Assembly (NCBI RefSeq): GCF_007004645.1
Contig: NZ_ML660019.1
Location: forward strand, 1,570,437 to 1,634,436
Direction of reading: 5' to 3'
Origin: Aliiroseovarius halocynthiae
GTDB taxonomy: Bacteria; Pseudomonadota; Alphaproteobacteria; Rhodobacterales; Rhodobacteraceae
DNA length: 64,000 bases
Shown here one piece after another: positions 1-8,949 of the stretch. The translations under genes were made by a program, and so were the position numbers. A model generated the notes under the pieces. That model searched no databases. It was given only the letters and a program-made list of their open reading frames with translations, and had not been told where the DNA came from. The stretch's first letter is position 1; each line of letters opens with the position of its first letter.

Positions 1-401
1 TTCTGACCGCCCACGCGGCGGTCAAACACCATGCCCGAATTGCAAAGCGGGCAGAAGGTTACGGCGACGGGCACGCCGCCCACTGTGTCGTTCACGATTT
101 CATGCCAAGTCAGATAGCGCAGCGGATAGGCACGCGGAGTGGCGCCCTTGATCTCGACCGTCAGGACGGGTTCACGGGGATCGATGCGCGTCTCATCGCT
201 GACGTTGCGAAAGGCAGGATCGGACAGGGCAGGAATGCCATCGCGGCCCGGACCGCCCGACAGGATCTCCTGCCACCCACCAATATCAGATCGCGAGAAG
301 TCAGTTTTCGGAAACTCTCGTTCCCACTGGGTCGGGTTGGCGCGCACATCCTGCACCCAAAGCCCAACGGTGATCGCAAGCATGGTCATCAGAATACGCA
401 T
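1..401 (-). CDS. DUF3179 domain-containing protein (N-terminal part, runs off window)
   Basis: I read this frame directly on the minus strand. It starts at ATG 401 and stays open to the window edge (133 codons). The first ~20 residues form a hydrophobic signal peptide ending near VRA-NP, so the product should be exported. The typical DUF3179 core follows: PAFRNVSDETR, then WHEIVNDTVGG, then TFCPLCNSGMVFDRRV with two cysteines. The function of DUF3179 proteins is not established. The start is supported by AGGAG 7-8 bases upstream. That ribosome binding site lies inside a strong hairpin (403-455). The gene lies downstream of the two PPIase genes on the same strand and may be cotranscribed with them. 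Confidence 0.85.
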   Translation of the reverse strand, partial: MRILMTMLAITVGLWVQDVRANPTQWEREFPKTDFSRSDIGGWQEILSGGPGRDGIPALSDPAFRNVSDETRIDPREPVLTVEIKGATPRAYPLRYLTWHEIVNDTVGGVPVAVTFCPLCNSGMVFDRRVGGQ

Positions 402-402
402 A

Positions 403-455
403 GGGCCGCTCCTTTATTTCTGTCGGCCACAGCCTGACAGAGAAAGAAGCGGCCC
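403..455 (-). promoter_or_regulatory. Hairpin covering the ribosome binding site of the DUF3179 gene
   Basis: The arms 403-415 and 443-455 pair over 13 bases with one G-U. An inner stem, 420-424 with 436-440, adds five more pairs. On the minus strand the 3' arm contains AAAGGAG, the ribosome binding site for the ATG at 401. No T-run follows, so it looks less like a classical terminator for the PPIase genes and more like a structure that could lower translation of the DUF3179 gene. Function is inferred only. Confidence 0.5.
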
Positions 456-496
456 CATAGCCCCCCTCACGAGGGTTTGAGTATTCGTGCGCGGGG

Positions 497-1138
497 TTAT
501 TCCACCACGCGCATCGAGGTCATAACGTCGGGCTTACCCAGCACAGACCCGTTCGGGCCTTCACCGCGCTTGATCGCTTGCACGACGTCAAAACCAGAAG
601 TCACGTTGCCCACAACGGTATATTGCCCGTTCAGGAAGTCGCCGGGGGCAAACATGATGAAGAACTGGCTGTTGGCCGAGTTTGGGTTCTGCGAACGCGC
701 CATGCCAACCGTTCCGGCCACATAGGGCTCTTCCGTGAATTCGGCGGGCAGGTCGGGATAGGTTGATCCCCCCATGCCTGCACGACCGCCATTGCCATCA
801 GCTTTACCGAACTCAACATCACCCGCCTGCGCCATGAAGCCGTCGATCACGCGGTGAAAGACGACGTTGTCATAGGTGCCTTCCTTTGCCAACGTGATGA
901 TCCGCTCCACATGCTGCGGGGCCAGATCGGGACGCAGGGTAATCTCGATCACGCCGTTGGCTTCGCCAGCGACCGTAATCTCGACCTTCGGGAAGTCGCT
1001 TTGCGCGATTGCGGCGTTGGGTTCAAAGCTTTGCGGCCATAAGGAGTAGACAGCATAGCCGACCACAAGCGCCACGCCTGCAAGGAACGCGGCCCAGAAG
1101 GTGCGGCGTTCACGCGGGGTGTAGTTGCCGTCAGACAT
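497..1138 (-). CDS. Membrane-anchored cyclophilin-type peptidylprolyl isomerase
   Basis: 213 aa. The product is a proline cis-trans isomerase, probably helping proteins fold in the periplasm. Residues ~12-35 are a single membrane-spanning or uncleaved signal segment (FWAAFLAGVALVVGYAVYSL). A cyclophilin domain follows with the diagnostic strings FHRVIDGFMAQAGD and NSANSQFFIM. The ATG at 1138 is chosen over an in-frame TTG nine bases upstream because AAGG lies at a usable distance from it. The gene overlaps the end of the upstream PPIase gene by 8 bases, which suggests translational coupling. The two proteins are clear paralogues, one anchored and one soluble. Confidence 0.9.
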   Translation of the reverse strand: MSDGNYTPRERRTFWAAFLAGVALVVGYAVYSLWPQSFEPNAAIAQSDFPKVEITVAGEANGVIEITLRPDLAPQHVERIITLAKEGTYDNVVFHRVIDGFMAQAGDVEFGKADGNGGRAGMGGSTYPDLPAEFTEEPYVAGTVGMARSQNPNSANSQFFIMFAPGDFLNGQYTVVGNVTSGFDVVQAIKRGEGPNGSVLGKPDVMTSMRVVE

Positions 1139-1631
1139 CTGCGGCAACCTTGACCGAAACCATCATGTCGGGCTCTGCAGGCGGCTCGCCACGGGTGATG
1201 GCGTCGACATGCTCCATCCCCGACGTCACGCGGCCATAGACCGTGTACTGACCGTTCAGGAAGTGGTTGTCCTTGAAGTTGATGAAGAACTGGCTGTTGG
1301 CCGAATTCGGGTTCTGCGAACGGGCAGCACCCAGCGTGCCGCGGTCATGCGGCAGCTTCGAAAATTCTGCAGGCAGATCCGGCAGCGACGATCCACCAGT
1401 GCCAGCGCGGCGCAGGGACATCGGGTCTTTCCCATTAGCCACGTCGCCAGTCTGCGCCATGAAGCCATCGATCACGCGGTGGAAAACTACGCCATCATAC
1501 TCGCCCGAGCGGGCCAGTTCTTTCATGCGCTCGGCATGTTTGGGGGCGACGTCGGGCAGCAGCTCGATCACCACGGTGCCGTCTTTCAGCTCCATCAGGA
1601 TGGTGTTTTCGGGATCTTTATATTCGGCCAT
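1131..1631 (-). CDS. ppiB: Cytosolic cyclophilin-type peptidylprolyl isomerase
   Basis: 166 aa, close to the usual PpiB length, and no signal peptide. It catalyses proline isomerisation during protein folding. The family motifs FHRVIDGFMAQTGD and NSANSQFFINF are present. The start is preceded by GAAGGAGG at good spacing. This is the first gene of a minus-strand run (this gene, the anchored paralogue, then DUF3179). It diverges from pgk, with about 150 bases between the two starts that must hold both promoters. Confidence 0.9.
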   Translation of the reverse strand: MAEYKDPENTILMELKDGTVVIELLPDVAPKHAERMKELARSGEYDGVVFHRVIDGFMAQTGDVANGKDPMSLRRAGTGGSSLPDLPAEFSKLPHDRGTLGAARSQNPNSANSQFFINFKDNHFLNGQYTVYGRVTSGMEHVDAITRGEPPAEPDMMVSVKVAADV

Positions 1632-1783
1632 CGGGGCCTCCTTCTAAGATTATGTGTTTCGTTGGCGCCAAACTAAGCACGCAGACGAAAAGATGAAAGG
1701 GCAAGCGGGCTCTTTTCGCCCGCGCCTGTTGACCCGCGCACGCTTTTGGTGTGCAACACGACCAACACCTTATGGAGGGACTG

Positions 1784-2971
1784 ATGGCCTGGAAAACACT
1801 CGACGAGATGGACCTGGACGGCAAAACCGTTCTGACCCGCGTAGACATCAACGTACCGGTGAACGATGGTGTGGTGACCGACAACACCCGCATCCAGCGC
1901 ATCCTGCCCACCATTCACGATATTCTGGCTGCTGGCGGCAAACCGGTTTTGCTGGCGCATTTTGGCCGTCCCAAAGGCGAACGCGTGACTGAGATGAGCC
2001 TGTCCGTCGTGCGCCCTGCCCTTGAGGCCGCGCTTGGCCGCCCGGTGAAATTCGCAGATGATTGCATTGGCCTGCCAGCGAAACAGGCCGTGTCCGAGCT
2101 GGAGGCCGGCGATGTGCTGCTTCTGGAAAACACCCGCTTTCACGCGGCTGAAACCAAGAACGATCCTGCTTTTGCGGCTGCTTTGGCTGCTTTGGGCGAT
2201 ATCTATTGCAACGATGCGTTTTCGGCTGCGCACCGCGCCCATGGCTCGACCGAAGGGGTTGCACGCCTGCTGCCATCCTGCGCTGGGCGGCTGATGCAGG
2301 CCGAGCTTTCGGCGTTGGAAACCGCATTGGGTGAACCGGTGCGCCCGGTTGTTGCCGTGGTCGGCGGGGCCAAAGTGTCCACCAAGCTGGACCTTCTGGG
2401 CAATCTGGTCGCCAAAGTTGATCATTTGGTCATCGGGGGCGGCATGGCCAACACCTTCCTTGCCGCACAGGGCATCGACGTTGGTAAATCACTGGCTGAA
2501 CACGACATGACCGATACCGCATCCGAGATCCTGACCAAGGCGCAGGATGCTGGGTGCGAAATCATCCTTCCCACGGATGTGGTCGTGGCGCGCGAATTCG
2601 CGGCAAATGCCGCCAATGAAACCGTACCAGCAGATGCCTGCCCTGCTGACGCGATGATTCTGGATGCTGGCCCTGAAACGGTTGCCAAGATCTCGGCCGT
2701 CTTCGAGCACGCAAATACGTTGATTTGGAACGGCCCCCTCGGTGCGTTCGAGATCGAGCCGTTTGATGCCGCCACCAACGCCGCCGCCCTGAAGGCCGCA
2801 GAACTTACATCTGCTGACGAGCTGACGTCGGTCGCGGGCGGAGGCGATACCGTGGCTGCCCTGAACAAGGCAGGCGCTGCCGAGCGTTTCACCTATATCT
2901 CGACCGCAGGCGGTGCATTCTTGGAGTGGATGGAAGGCAAGACATTGCCCGGTGTCGCTGCCCTGGGATAA
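1784..2971 (+). CDS. pgk: Phosphoglycerate kinase
   Basis: 395 aa. It transfers phosphate between 1,3-bisphosphoglycerate and ADP in glycolysis/gluconeogenesis (cytosol). Visible signatures are TRVDINVPV near the N terminus, [10 protein letters not shown], the [14 protein letters not shown] segment and the nucleotide-binding [12 protein letters not shown] near the C terminus. An earlier in-frame start at 1751 exists, but the ATG at 1784 has TGGAGGG just upstream and gives the normal [12 protein letters not shown] terminus. It is followed by a good terminator at 2998-3034. The aldolase gene lies 0.7 kb downstream on the same strand, so two glycolytic genes are close but separately terminated. 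Confidence 0.97.
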   Translation: MAWKTLDEMDLDGKTVLTRVDINVPVNDGVVTDNTRIQRILPTIHDILAAGGKPVLLAHFGRPKGERVTEMSLSVVRPALEAALGRPVKFADDCIGLPAKQAVSELEAGDVLLLENTRFHAAETKNDPAFAAALAALGDIYCNDAFSAAHRAHGSTEGVARLLPSCAGRLMQAELSALETALGEPVRPVVAVVGGAKVSTKLDLLGNLVAKVDHLVIGGGMANTFLAAQGIDVGKSLAEHDMTDTASEILTKAQDAGCEIILPTDVVVAREFAANAANETVPADACPADAMILDAGPETVAKISAVFEHANTLIWNGPLGAFEIEPFDAATNAAALKAAELTSADELTSVAGGGDTVAALNKAGAAERFTYISTAGGAFLEWMEGKTLPGVAALG

Positions 2972-2997
2972 GCCCCTTTCAAGTCTCAGAAATTCAA

Positions 2998-3034
2998 CGT
3001 CCTGCGCAGAAATGCGCGGGGCGTTTTTCTTTTT
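2998..3034 (+). terminator. Rho-independent terminator of pgk
   Basis: A 10-bp stem (2998-3007 with 3014-3023, two G-T wobbles) has a short AGAAAT loop. A T-rich tail, TTTTTCTTTTT, follows directly. Confidence 0.85.
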
Positions 3035-3045
3035 GAGATTCTGCC

Positions 3046-3075
3046 TTGACTAGTATCCGAGTATTTTTGTAAGAA
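3046..3075 (+). promoter_or_regulatory. Candidate sigma-70 promoter for the hemP pair
   Basis: TTGACT at 3046-3051 and TAAGAA at 3070-3075 are separated by 18 bases, about 85 bases upstream of the 41-codon ORF and just after the pgk terminator. The surrounding bases are AT-rich compared with the genes. No clear iron-regulator box (Fur, Irr or RirA) was recognised, although hemP-type genes are usually iron-controlled. Confidence 0.4.
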
Positions 3076-3160
3076 TTGCACATCAGCCAGTCGCACCCCC
3101 TGCGATCAGCCGGAGACCTGAGGGACATCCACCGTCCCACCCCCATCAGGAGCGCGACAC

Positions 3161-3286
3161 ATGACTGATTTTAACACCGGGTGCCTGACCGCACGCACCG
3201 ACATTCCAAGCCCCGTCCCTTTCATCCCCGGCCTGAAAGCTCTGGCCGCGTGGATCGAGGCTGCCATTGAAGGAGACCGCACATGA
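3161..3286 (+). CDS. 41-aa unknown microprotein coupled to hemP
   Basis: Reads MTDFNTGCLTARTD... to ...AAIEGDRT, 41 aa. I do not recognise the family. The start has AGGAG 9 bases upstream, and the stop overlaps the hemP start in an ATGA arrangement, so the two would be translated together. There is no signal peptide. The C-terminal half (GLKALAAWIEAAIEG) could form one amphipathic helix. It could be a real small protein or a leader ORF that sets hemP translation. The coupling and the good ribosome binding site are the only evidence for coding. Confidence 0.5.
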   Translation: MTDFNTGCLTARTDIPSPVPFIPGLKALAAWIEAAIEGDRT

Positions 3287-3453
3287 CCGCCCCACTGACC
3301 AGCGCCGCATTTGATACCGCCCTGCGGACAACGCCGCCAGAACATGATGCGCTTGAACTGACCCAGTCTGGTAAGACCGCACGCATCGTTCTGAACGATA
3401 TGGTCTATACGCTGACCATCACGCGCGCTGGCAAGCTGATCCTGACCAAGTAA
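3283..3453 (+). CDS. hemP: Hemin uptake protein HemP/HmuP family
   Basis: 56 aa. The C-terminal half, TARIVLNDMVYTLTITRAGK followed by LILTK, matches the short HemP fold, in which a conserved ...I.RxGKLILTK end is diagnostic. HemP/HmuP proteins are small regulators or accessory proteins of heme uptake, thought to act at the promoter or mRNA of the heme receptor gene. The start ATG overlaps the stop of the 41-codon ORF and has AAGGAG upstream. No heme receptor or heme ABC genes are seen nearby, so this is an orphan copy. Being too short for most ORF calls, it may be missed in automatic annotation. Confidence 0.75.
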   Translation: MTAPLTSAAFDTALRTTPPEHDALELTQSGKTARIVLNDMVYTLTITRAGKLILTK

Positions 3454-3484
3454 TCCCGCATCCTTTGCGAACGCACAGGCGCGT

Positions 3485-3577
3485 GACGGCCAAAGTTCCC
3501 CTTTGCCGTCCGAAATTCCCTCGCGCCCGTCGCAAGAGGGGCAAGGCCCATATCCGTTTCATCCAACCTTGCCCCTC
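3485..3577 (+). terminator. Two hairpins after hemP
   Basis: First hairpin: 3485-3495 with 3501-3510 (10 pairs, one bulged C, 5-base loop). Second hairpin: 3536-3546 with 3567-3577, a perfect 11-bp inverted repeat with a 20-base loop. Neither is followed by a T-run. They may end the hemP transcript or protect its 3' end; alternatively the second may lie in the aldolase leader. Confidence 0.45.
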
Positions 3578-3687
3578 ACCCTATTTCCTATCTCCCACAT
3601 CCCTGTTAGCGCCAGCAGAATTGCATGCCGCCGCGCCCTCGCCTATGAACGGGGTAATTCAGACCTTTATTCACACGTGGGATCGAC

Positions 3688-4581
3688 ATGCCGAACCAAG
3701 CACAAATGGACAAGATCAAAGCCTGTCAGGGCTTCATCGCAGCACTGGACCAGTCGGGCGGATCGACCCCGAAAGCACTGCGCCTTTATGGCATCGAGGA
3801 AGACGCCTATTCCGGCGATGCCGAGATGTATGACCTGATCCACGGCATGCGTTCACGGATTGCACAGGCCCCGGCCTTTACAGGCGAGAAAGTCGTCGGT
3901 GCAATCCTATTCGAAATGACCATGGACCGCGAAATCGACGGCAAGCCGACCGCCACCTACATGTGGGATGAGCGCGGCGTGGTGCCCTTCCTGAAAGTGG
4001 ACAAAGGTCTTGCCGACGAAGAAAACGGTGTTCAGGTGATGAAGCCGATGCCCGAACTGGACGGCCTGTGCGAACGCGCTGTGAAAGCAGGTGTTTTTGG
4101 CACCAAGATGCGTTCGGTCATCAATGCAGCCAACGCCGAAGGCATCAAGGCCATCGTCGCGCAGCAGTTTGACGTGGGCAAACAGATCATCGGCCACGGG
4201 CTGGTCCCGATCATCGAGCCTGAGGTGAACATCACCATCGCCGACAAATCTGCTGCCGAAGACATTCTGCTGACCGAACTGACCGTTCAGCTTGATGCCC
4301 TATCTGACGACCAGACCGTGATGCTGAAGCTGACCCTGCCCGAGGCTGCCAACCACTATAAGTCGCTGGTGGATCACCCGCGTGTGGCATCCGTCGTGGC
4401 CCTGTCGGGTGGCTATTCTCGCGAAGAAGCCAACACCCGCCTTTCGCAGAACACTGGCATGATCGCCAGCTTCTCGCGTGCGCTGACCGAAGGCCTGTCA
4501 GCCCAGCAAAGCGATGACGCGTTTAACACCATGATCGGCGACACGATCGACAGCATCTATCAGGCGTCGATTGCCGGGTAA
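3688..4581 (+). CDS. fda: Class I fructose-bisphosphate aldolase
   Basis: 297 aa. It splits fructose 1,6-bisphosphate into two triose phosphates through a lysine Schiff base, without metal. The family start is clear (ACQGFIAALDQSGGSTPKAL). The later strings GTKMRSVINAAN, LVPIIEPEVNI and the Schiff-base region around VMLKLTLPE are as expected. The length is normal for the short bacterial class I type. The ribosome binding site is weak (GGGA), but the N terminus matches the family. Terminated by the hairpin at 4606-4635. Confidence 0.93.
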   Translation: MPNQAQMDKIKACQGFIAALDQSGGSTPKALRLYGIEEDAYSGDAEMYDLIHGMRSRIAQAPAFTGEKVVGAILFEMTMDREIDGKPTATYMWDERGVVPFLKVDKGLADEENGVQVMKPMPELDGLCERAVKAGVFGTKMRSVINAANAEGIKAIVAQQFDVGKQIIGHGLVPIIEPEVNITIADKSAAEDILLTELTVQLDALSDDQTVMLKLTLPEAANHYKSLVDHPRVASVVALSGGYSREEANTRLSQNTGMIASFSRALTEGLSAQQSDDAFNTMIGDTIDSIYQASIAG

Positions 4582-4605
4582 GCCTTTGTGGCGATTGCAA
4601 TTTGA

Positions 4606-4635
4606 AACGGCTCGCGATTTCGCGGGCCGTTTTTT
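4606..4635 (+). terminator. Rho-independent terminator of the aldolase gene
   Basis: An 11-bp stem AACGGCTCGCG/CGCGGGCCGTT with an ATTT loop and one G-T pair, followed by a T-run. Confidence 0.9.
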
Positions 4636-4765
4636 CTTGTGGGCTCAAAAAAACTTTCCAACCGATTCGTTTTTGGGATTCACAAGCCGAATCACCTGTG
4701 GCATAGTCCCCTTGCACCGCCCGAAAAGAGGTGGGCAAGAGGCAGTACATACAGGCGGGAAACCT

Positions 4766-5068
4766 ATGGGCGCACCTCGCGCACAAGCTGGAATTGGTGG
4801 AGTGATCTACTTTGTCGGGGCCGTTGGCCTTGGCCTATACTTCACATTTGCCAGTGTGCAGGGCGACTATGGCGTTTTCCGACGTGTACAGATCGAGGCC
4901 GAGACGCAAGCGCTTTTGAAAGAGCGTGATGCGCTCTCGGCTCAGATCGCTGAACTGCGCAACAAGACCCAGCGCTTGTCAGATGGCTTTCTTGATTTGG
5001 ACTTGCTGGACGAACAAGCCCGCAATGTGTTGGGCGTTGTCCGCGCGGACGAAGTCGTTCTGCGCTAA
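4766..5068 (+). CDS. ftsB: FtsB/DivIC-like septum formation initiator
   Basis: 100 aa. One N-terminal transmembrane helix (about residues 9-31, GVIYFVGAVGLGLYFTFASV) is followed by a coiled-coil segment (residues ~38-72, rich in E, L and R heptads) and a short conserved tail (LDLDLLDEQARNVLGVVRAD). This is the layout of FtsB, which with FtsL and FtsQ links the early and late divisome in the inner membrane. The ATG at 4766 gives the usual short cytoplasmic tail; longer upstream reading is not supported. It lies just upstream of the pdh operon but is separated from it by a promoter-like region. Confidence 0.85.
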   Translation: MGAPRAQAGIGGVIYFVGAVGLGLYFTFASVQGDYGVFRRVQIEAETQALLKERDALSAQIAELRNKTQRLSDGFLDLDLLDEQARNVLGVVRADEVVLR

Positions 5069-5146
5069 CCCCCCCCTGCCACCACAAAGAATTCCAGCCC
5101 TGCGTGCAGTGCAACCCTGCCCAACGCAAGGATTTGCAAGTTTTTG

Positions 5147-5196
5147 TCGACCCATGACGCGCAACCCTGTATAAGATAGTTTAACACTAAACTATC
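5147..5196 (+). promoter_or_regulatory. pdhA promoter with a palindromic operator candidate
   Basis: A perfect 9-bp inverted repeat, GATAGTTTA (5175-5183), ACAC, TAAACTATC (5188-5196), sits directly behind TATAAG (5170-5175), a good -10 box. TCGACC at 5147-5152 lies 17 bases upstream as a -35 candidate. A dimeric regulator bound here would cover the transcription start, so repression of the pdh operon is the simplest reading. The regulator is unknown. Confidence 0.55.
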
Positions 5197-5233
5197 ACCC
5201 AGTCGCCAGTTGACGCCAAGAGGAGGACGCCAC

Positions 5234-6223
5234 ATGGCCGCCCGGAAAAGCGCCAAAAAATCAAACACATCCAAAGAAGAGCTTCTTGAATACTATCGCG
5301 AGATGCTCTTAATCCGTCGATTCGAAGAAAAGTCCGGCCAGTTGTATGGCATGGGCCTGATCGGCGGGTTCTGCCACCTGTACATCGGTCAAGAGGCCGT
5401 TGTGGTTGGATTGGAAGCCGCTGCGAAAGAAGGCGACAAGCGCCTGACATCCTATCGCGATCACGGCCATATGTTGGCCTGCGGCATGGATCCCAAAGGC
5501 GTCATGGCCGAGCTGACCGGCCGCGAAGGCGGCTATTCGCGCGGCAAAGGCGGCTCGATGCATATGTTCTCGAAAGAGAAGCATTTTTATGGTGGTCACG
5601 GGATCGTCGGCGCTCAGGTGCCAATCGGCACCGGCTTGGCCTTTGCAGACAAGTACAATGAAAATGGTGGTGTCACCTTCACCTATTTCGGTGACGGTGC
5701 GGCCAACCAAGGTCAGGTCTATGAAAGCTTCAACATGGCCTCGCTATGGCAGCTTCCAGTGATCTATGTCATTGAAAACAACCAGTACGCCATGGGTACC
5801 TCGCTGCAACGCGCCAGCTCGACTCCGGATATCTACACCCGTGGTGAGGCCTTTGGCATTCCCGGCGAAGCGGTAGATGGCATGGACGTTCTGGCGGTGA
5901 AAGACGCAGGCGAACGCGCAACCGAACACTGCCGTTCCGGCAAAGGGCCTTATATTCTGGAAATGAAGACCTATCGCTATCGCGGCCATTCAATGTCGGA
6001 CCCGGCCAAATACCGCACGCGCGAAGAGGTTCAAAAAGTCCGTGAAGAACGCGACGCGATTGAGCATGTGCGCGAGCTGCTGTTGCAGGGCAAACATGCG
6101 TCCGAGGATGAGCTGAAAGCCATCGACAAAGAGATCAAGGCCGTTGTGAATGATGCCGCAGAGTTCTCGAAAACCAGCCCCGAGCCCGCGCTTGAAGAGC
6201 TGTGGACCGATATTTACGCCTGA
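5234..6223 (+). CDS. pdhA: Pyruvate dehydrogenase E1 component, alpha subunit
   Basis: 329 aa. With PdhB it forms the thiamine-diphosphate-dependent E1 that decarboxylates pyruvate and acylates lipoyl groups of E2. The heterotetrameric E1-alpha type is shown by [19 protein letters not shown], the YRDHGHMLA segment, the thiamine motif [17 protein letters not shown], and the phosphorylation-loop-like [11 protein letters not shown]. The ATG at 5234 is chosen because AGGAGG lies 8 bases upstream; an in-frame TTG at 5210 lacks one. It is first in the pdhA-pdhB-pdhC operon. Confidence 0.96.
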   Translation: MAARKSAKKSNTSKEELLEYYREMLLIRRFEEKSGQLYGMGLIGGFCHLYIGQEAVVVGLEAAAKEGDKRLTSYRDHGHMLACGMDPKGVMAELTGREGGYSRGKGGSMHMFSKEKHFYGGHGIVGAQVPIGTGLAFADKYNENGGVTFTYFGDGAANQGQVYESFNMASLWQLPVIYVIENNQYAMGTSLQRASSTPDIYTRGEAFGIPGEAVDGMDVLAVKDAGERATEHCRSGKGPYILEMKTYRYRGHSMSDPAKYRTREEVQKVREERDAIEHVRELLLQGKHASEDELKAIDKEIKAVVNDAAEFSKTSPEPALEELWTDIYA

Positions 6224-6245
6224 GCCCCGGACGAGGAGAGAAGAA

Positions 6246-7622
6246 ATGGCTATTGAAGTATTGATGCCCGCCCTGTCCCCGACGATGGAGGAAGGCACGC
6301 TGGCCAAATGGCTGGTCAAAGAAGGTGACGAGGTCGCATCGGGCGACATCCTTGCCGAGATCGAAACCGACAAGGCGACGATGGAATTTGAAGCCGTTGA
6401 TGAAGGCATCATCGGCAAGATCCTGATCGCAGAAGGCTCTGAGGGTGTGAAAGTAAACACGCCGATCGCCGTGCTGGTCGAAGAAGGTGAAAGCGCGGAT
6501 GCGGTCCCGGCGGCCCCTGCCGCCGCGGGCAACGAGGCCGTGGCACAAGCCACGCCCGAGGCGCCCGCCCCTGCCCCTGTTGCAGCACAGCCGGTTGCCT
6601 CGGAAGATCTGTCCGACCCGGAAATCCCGGAAGGCACCGAGATGCGCTCGACCACCGTGCGCGAAGCTCTGCGCGACGCGATGGCCGAAGAGATGCGTGC
6701 CGACGAAACTGTCTTCCTGATGGGCGAAGAAGTCGCCGAATATCAAGGGGCCTATAAGGTCAGCCAAGGTCTGCTGGATGAATTCGGCGCCAAGCGCGTG
6801 ATCGACACGCCGATCACCGAACATGGCTTTGCCGGTCTGGCCACGGGTGCCGCTTTTGGCGGTCTGAAGCCGATTGTTGAATTCATGACCTTCAACTTCG
6901 CGATGCAGGCGATTGACCACATCATCAACACGGCTGCCAAGACCCGCTATATGTCGGGCGGCCAGATGTCCTGCCCGATTGTCTTCCGTGGTCCGAACGG
7001 TGCCGCCGCCCGTGTGGGTGCGCAGCACAGCCAAGACTACGCCGCATGGTACGCGCAGATCCCGGGCCTGTATGTGGCGATGCCCTATTCGGCAGCCGAC
7101 GCCAAAGGCCTGATGAAAACCGCGATCCGCGACGAAAACCCCGTTGTGTTTCTGGAAAACGAACTTCTTTACGGTCAAAGCTTCGACGTGCCGGTGATGG
7201 ATGACTACGCCATCCCATTCGGCAAGGCGCGTATCTGGCGTGAAGGCTCGGACGTGACCATTGTCAGCTTCGGCATCGGCATGAAATATGCCTTGGAAGC
7301 CGCCGATGAACTGGCGAAGGAAGGGATCTCGGCCGAGGTGATCGACCTGCGCACCCTGCGCCCGATCGACTATGATACGGTGATCCGTTCGGTCCAGAAA
7401 ACCAACCGCTGTATCACGGTGGAAGAAGGCTTCCCCGTCGCATCGATCGGCAACCACATCACCGCCCAGATCATGGAGCGCGCGTTCGACTACCTTGACG
7501 CGCCGGTGATCAACCTGACGGGCAAAGACGTGCCGATGCCTTACGCCGCGAACCTTGAAAAGCTGGCGCTTGTGACCACCGTCGAGGTGATCGAGGCCGC
7601 CAAAGCCGTAACCTATCGCTAA
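6246..7622 (+). CDS. pdhB: Pyruvate dehydrogenase E1 component, beta subunit with N-terminal lipoyl domain
   Basis: 458 aa, longer than an ordinary E1-beta because residues ~1-80 are a lipoyl domain (lysine in ETDKATME). An Ala-Pro-rich linker to ~130 and the transketolase-like E1-beta body ([12 protein letters not shown] onward) follow. It completes the E1 active site with PdhA. Lipoylated E1-beta is known from alphaproteobacteria such as Sinorhizobium and rhodobacters. The ATG at 6246 has AGGAGAG upstream. The lipoyl domain is almost identical to that of PdhC downstream, also at the DNA level. Confidence 0.95.
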   Translation: MAIEVLMPALSPTMEEGTLAKWLVKEGDEVASGDILAEIETDKATMEFEAVDEGIIGKILIAEGSEGVKVNTPIAVLVEEGESADAVPAAPAAAGNEAVAQATPEAPAPAPVAAQPVASEDLSDPEIPEGTEMRSTTVREALRDAMAEEMRADETVFLMGEEVAEYQGAYKVSQGLLDEFGAKRVIDTPITEHGFAGLATGAAFGGLKPIVEFMTFNFAMQAIDHIINTAAKTRYMSGGQMSCPIVFRGPNGAAARVGAQHSQDYAAWYAQIPGLYVAMPYSAADAKGLMKTAIRDENPVVFLENELLYGQSFDVPVMDDYAIPFGKARIWREGSDVTIVSFGIGMKYALEAADELAKEGISAEVIDLRTLRPIDYDTVIRSVQKTNRCITVEEGFPVASIGNHITAQIMERAFDYLDAPVINLTGKDVPMPYAANLEKLALVTTVEVIEAAKAVTYR

Positions 7623-7634
7623 GGAGACCGAGAT

Positions 7635-8936
7635 ATGGCAACCGAAATTCTCATGCCCGCCCTGTCCCCCACGATGGAGGAAGGCACGCTGGCCAAATGG
7701 CTGGTCAAAGAAGGTGACGAGGTCGCCTCGGGTGATCTTCTGGCCGAGATCGAGACTGACAAGGCAACGATGGAGTTCGAAGCCGTTGACGAAGGCATCA
7801 TCGGCAAAATCCTTGTGGCTGAAGGCACCGAAGGCGTGAAGGTGAACACCGCCATCGCTGTGCTGATTGAAGAGGGCGAAAGCGCTGACGTCATCGCCGC
7901 AAGCGCACCCGCAGCGCCTGCTGCTGCCGAAGCCGAGGCCACCCCTGAGGTGGTTGAGGCTACGGCACCTACCGCAGCACCAGCGGCCCCTGCCCCGCAA
8001 GCTGCTGATGGTACACGCATTTTCGCCTCCCCGTTGGCCCGCCGCATCGCCGCAGACAAGGGTCTGGACCTGACGCAGATCACCGGATCGGGCCCGAAAG
8101 GCAGGATCGTGAAAGCAGATGTGGAAAATGCAACGGCAGCTCCCACTGCGGCGCCTGCCGCTGCTGCTCCGGCTGCAGCCCCCGCTGCTCCGGCGGCTCC
8201 TGCGGGCCCCTCGGCCGATATGGTGGCCGCGATGTATCAGGACCGCGAGTACGAGGAAATCAGCCTCGACGGGATGCGCAAGACGATTGCCGCCCGCCTG
8301 TCGGAAGCCAAGCAGACCATCCCGCATTTCTATCTGCGTCGCGACATCAAGCTGGACGCGCTTCTGGCCTTCCGCAGCCAGTTGAACAAGCAATTGGAAG
8401 CGCGCAGTGTGAAACTGTCGGTCAATGACTTCATCATCAAGGCCGTGGCCAACGCGCTGCAAGCTGTGCCGGAAGCCAACGCTGTCTGGGCGGGCGACCG
8501 TGTGTTGCAGATGAAGGCGTCGGATGTGGCGGTTGCTGTCGCGATCGAAGGTGGCCTGTTCACGCCTGTCTTGCAGGATGCCGATCAGAAGTCGCTGTCC
8601 AGCCTCTCGGTCCAGATGAAAGATCTGGCGTCGCGTGCACGTGAACGCAAGTTGGCCCCGACCGAGTATCAGGGCGGCAGCTTTGCGATCTCGAATCTTG
8701 GCATGTTTGGCATCGACAATTTCGACGCCATCGTGAACCCGCCGCATGCAGGTATTCTGGCGGTCGGTGCTGGTGTGAAGAAGCCGGTTGTAGGTGAAAA
8801 CGGTGAGCTGACCACCGCCACGGTGATGAGCGTCACCATGTCGGTCGATCACCGCGTGATTGACGGCGCTGTGGGTGCAAACCTGCTGAAAGCCATTGTC
8901 GACAATCTGGAAAACCCATTGACGATGCTGGCATAA
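7635..8936 (+). CDS. pdhC: Pyruvate dehydrogenase E2, dihydrolipoamide acetyltransferase
   Basis: 433 aa. It passes the acetyl group from lipoyl-lysine to CoA and forms the complex core. Domains in order: one lipoyl domain (1-80, modified lysine near residue 43); Ala-Pro linker; peripheral subunit-binding domain (about 129-165, [17 protein letters not shown]); second Ala-Pro linker; catalytic acetyltransferase domain with HxxxD as VDHRVIDG near residue 409. AAGGAG precedes the start, and the gap after pdhB is 12 bases. The E3 gene (lpd) does not follow here: the next gene is an unrelated orphan. Confidence 0.96.
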   Translation: MATEILMPALSPTMEEGTLAKWLVKEGDEVASGDLLAEIETDKATMEFEAVDEGIIGKILVAEGTEGVKVNTAIAVLIEEGESADVIAASAPAAPAAAEAEATPEVVEATAPTAAPAAPAPQAADGTRIFASPLARRIAADKGLDLTQITGSGPKGRIVKADVENATAAPTAAPAAAAPAAAPAAPAAPAGPSADMVAAMYQDREYEEISLDGMRKTIAARLSEAKQTIPHFYLRRDIKLDALLAFRSQLNKQLEARSVKLSVNDFIIKAVANALQAVPEANAVWAGDRVLQMKASDVAVAVAIEGGLFTPVLQDADQKSLSSLSVQMKDLASRARERKLAPTEYQGGSFAISNLGMFGIDNFDAIVNPPHAGILAVGAGVKKPVVGENGELTTATVMSVTMSVDHRVIDGAVGANLLKAIVDNLENPLTMLA

Positions 8937-8949
8937 CTTGAAGAGAAGC

